Below, piece by piece: positions 5,723 through 6,711 of a stretch of 6,711 nucleotides of DNA. The notes under the pieces were generated by a model that saw nothing but the letters and a program-made list of their open reading frames with translations, was not told where the DNA came from and made no database searches. The translations under genes and the position numbers were made by a program. The number at the start of each line of letters is the position of its first letter. The stretch's first letter is position 1. Origin of the DNA: Candidatus Cloacimonadota bacterium. Its GTDB lineage: Bacteria; Cloacimonadota; Cloacimonadia; Cloacimonadales; JAFGVF01. The stretch is taken from the NCBI GenBank assembly GCA_016938155.1, contig JAFGVF010000391.1:1-6711 (forward strand), given 5' to 3'.

Positions 5723-6711
5723 TTATTTATCTTTACATAGCACGATCTTGCTCATTACAACTTCGGCAGCTTTTATGAGGACATACTTAGTTGGGGCTGT
5801 CGTCAATAACGGGTGCGTACCGATTTGGAAGGATACTAATTCATAAACCGTAACTCCCTTCTGAATTGCCAGACTGATAACATTGATTAGTTCACCCACA
5901 GATTTTCCTCCGTGAATCTCTCCACCAATGATGGTCCCTGTTTTGGGGGATGCAATCAGGCTAACCCAAAGTTTGGAAGTATCTGAAAATGTGTCAGGAT
6001 GTCGGTCGGTATCTTCAAATTCTCCGCTGATATATTCAATCCCGGCAGCTTCAGCTGTTTGCTCAATTGCTCCAACAGAGGCAAACGCAGTTCCGGCAAT
6101 CTCTGTGGAGAACACTGATAAAGTACGGGAGAAATTACGAATCAATTTTATTTTATAGAGATTATAACCAAGGATACGGGCTTCAGCAGTAGCTGTTGAA
6201 GCAAGCATAACATTATCAACTCTTCCGGTAATGAAACCGACAGATTCGGAGCAATCTCCAACCGCATATACATCCTTTGTTTTTGTCCGAAGATAAGTAT
6301 CACAGAAAATAGCCTTATTGCAATTGATATGCAGTCCTGCTTTTTCGGCAAGGGCAGTATTGGGTCTATATCCGATTGCCATAATCACCAGGTCAGCGGG
6401 GATTACTTTACCGCCTTCAATCCTGACTCCACTCACTTTACCGTTTTCTGCCAACACTTCCTCGACTTTGCATGAAGTATGTAATTGTATTCCACAACTC
6501 CGGATAGCTTGGTCTGCAAGCTTGGTTATTTTCTCGGAAAAAGCATTCAGAAGGCAGTATTCCTGCATTTCTATCAAAGATACAGTCTTATCCTTGTGTT
6601 TGGCAAGTTGCTCAGCAACTTCTACACCGATGAATCCACCTCCGATTATCACGATTGACTTTGCAACATCTGTCTTCTCTTTCAAAGCTTTTATATAATT
6701 GAAACTCTTGC
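5723..6711 (-). CDS. FAD/NAD(P)-dependent pyridine nucleotide-disulfide oxidoreductase (CoA-disulfide reductase/NADH oxidase type), partial
   Basis: The reading frame is open to the right window edge, so the N-terminus is missing. The in-frame TTG at 6683-6685 is an internal leucine, not a start, because the frame continues upstream as KSFNYIKAL into this codon. The visible 328 residues (counted from the edge) show the NAD-binding Rossmann motif GGGFIG (23-28), a Glu at the end of its second strand (LIEM, Glu47) that usually favours NADH over NADPH, GYRPNT (113-118) and the second FAD motif YAVGDC (148-153). A dimerisation domain from about 195 onward ends in HPLLTTAPTKYVLIKAAE. The HPLLT ending matches the NADH oxidase/CoA-disulfide reductase/persulfide reductase group, which is about 440-460 residues long, so roughly 115-130 residues lie outside. 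Those include the first FAD site and the active-site cysteine that separates these activities, so the exact reaction cannot be given. Such enzymes help anaerobes manage oxygen or thiol/sulfur redox. A strong terminator follows the stop. Confidence 0.92.
   Translation of the reverse strand, partial: KSFNYIKALKEKTDVAKSIVIIGGGFIGVEVAEQLAKHKDKTVSLIEMQEYCLLNAFSEKITKLADQAIRSCGIQLHTSCKVEEVLAENGKVSGVRIEGGKVIPADLVIMAIGYRPNTALAEKAGLHINCNKAIFCDTYLRTKTKDVYAVGDCSESVGFITGRVDNVMLASTATAEARILGYNLYKIKLIRNFSRTLSVFSTEIAGTAFASVGAIEQTAEAAGIEYISGEFEDTDRHPDTFSDTSKLWVSLIASPKTGTIIGGEIHGGKSVGELINVISLAIQKGVTVYELVSFQIGTHPLLTTAPTKYVLIKAAEVVMSKIVLCKDK

Noticed and set aside
6683..6685. TTG as the start codon of the oxidoreductase gene
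   Set aside because: The frame stays open to the window edge, there is no ribosome site, and the protein would lack its FAD-binding N-terminus. The gene is simply cut by the window, not truncated.
5928..6698. Open frames on both strands inside the oxidoreductase gene, including one of 126 codons on the plus strand
   Set aside because: They overlap conserved Rossmann and dimerisation motifs of the real gene and show no recognisable protein features.

Overview
The window is ordinary chromosomal DNA from an AT-rich, probably anaerobic, Gram-negative-type bacterium. It carries four protein genes and no RNA genes, insertion sequences or CRISPR. A secreted protein built of lamin-tail domains with a FlgD-like, type IX-style C-terminal domain, beside a PHP-glycosyltransferase fusion and a CoA-disulfide-reductase-like flavoprotein, points to the FCB group. 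Candidatus Cloacimonadota or a similar uncultured lineage would fit. This assignment is inference from protein style, not from a marker gene.

Layout from left to right. (1) An ElbB/ES1-family DJ-1-like gene lies on the minus strand at 4-657. (2) An 84-bp divergent spacer holds two interleaved sigma70-type promoters that share an imperfect 20-bp palindrome. (3) A plus-strand gene for a large exported surface protein follows, with three lamin-tail domains separated by two Ig-like spacers and ended by a FlgD-like sorting/anchor domain. Its start is best placed at GTG 754, not ATG 742. (4) A 72-bp convergent spacer contains three copies of ATGGACA and a weak hairpin. (5) A minus-strand gene (3160-5526) encodes a PHP phosphoesterase fused to a GT4 glycosyltransferase. 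(6) A 196-bp spacer contains the clear rho-independent terminator of the next gene and the presumed promoter region of the fusion gene. (7) The C-terminal three quarters of an FAD/NAD(P)-dependent oxidoreductase runs off the right edge on the minus strand.

The four genes do not form an operon. Two pairs are divergent or convergent, and the two consecutive minus-strand genes are separated by a strong terminator, so no shared pathway can be argued from context. The elements most worth attention are the PHP-GT4 fusion (a possible synthase plus phosphatase in one chain), the triplicated lamin-tail surface protein, and the interlocked divergent promoters. I did not find evidence for a new defence, mobile or RNA-based system.
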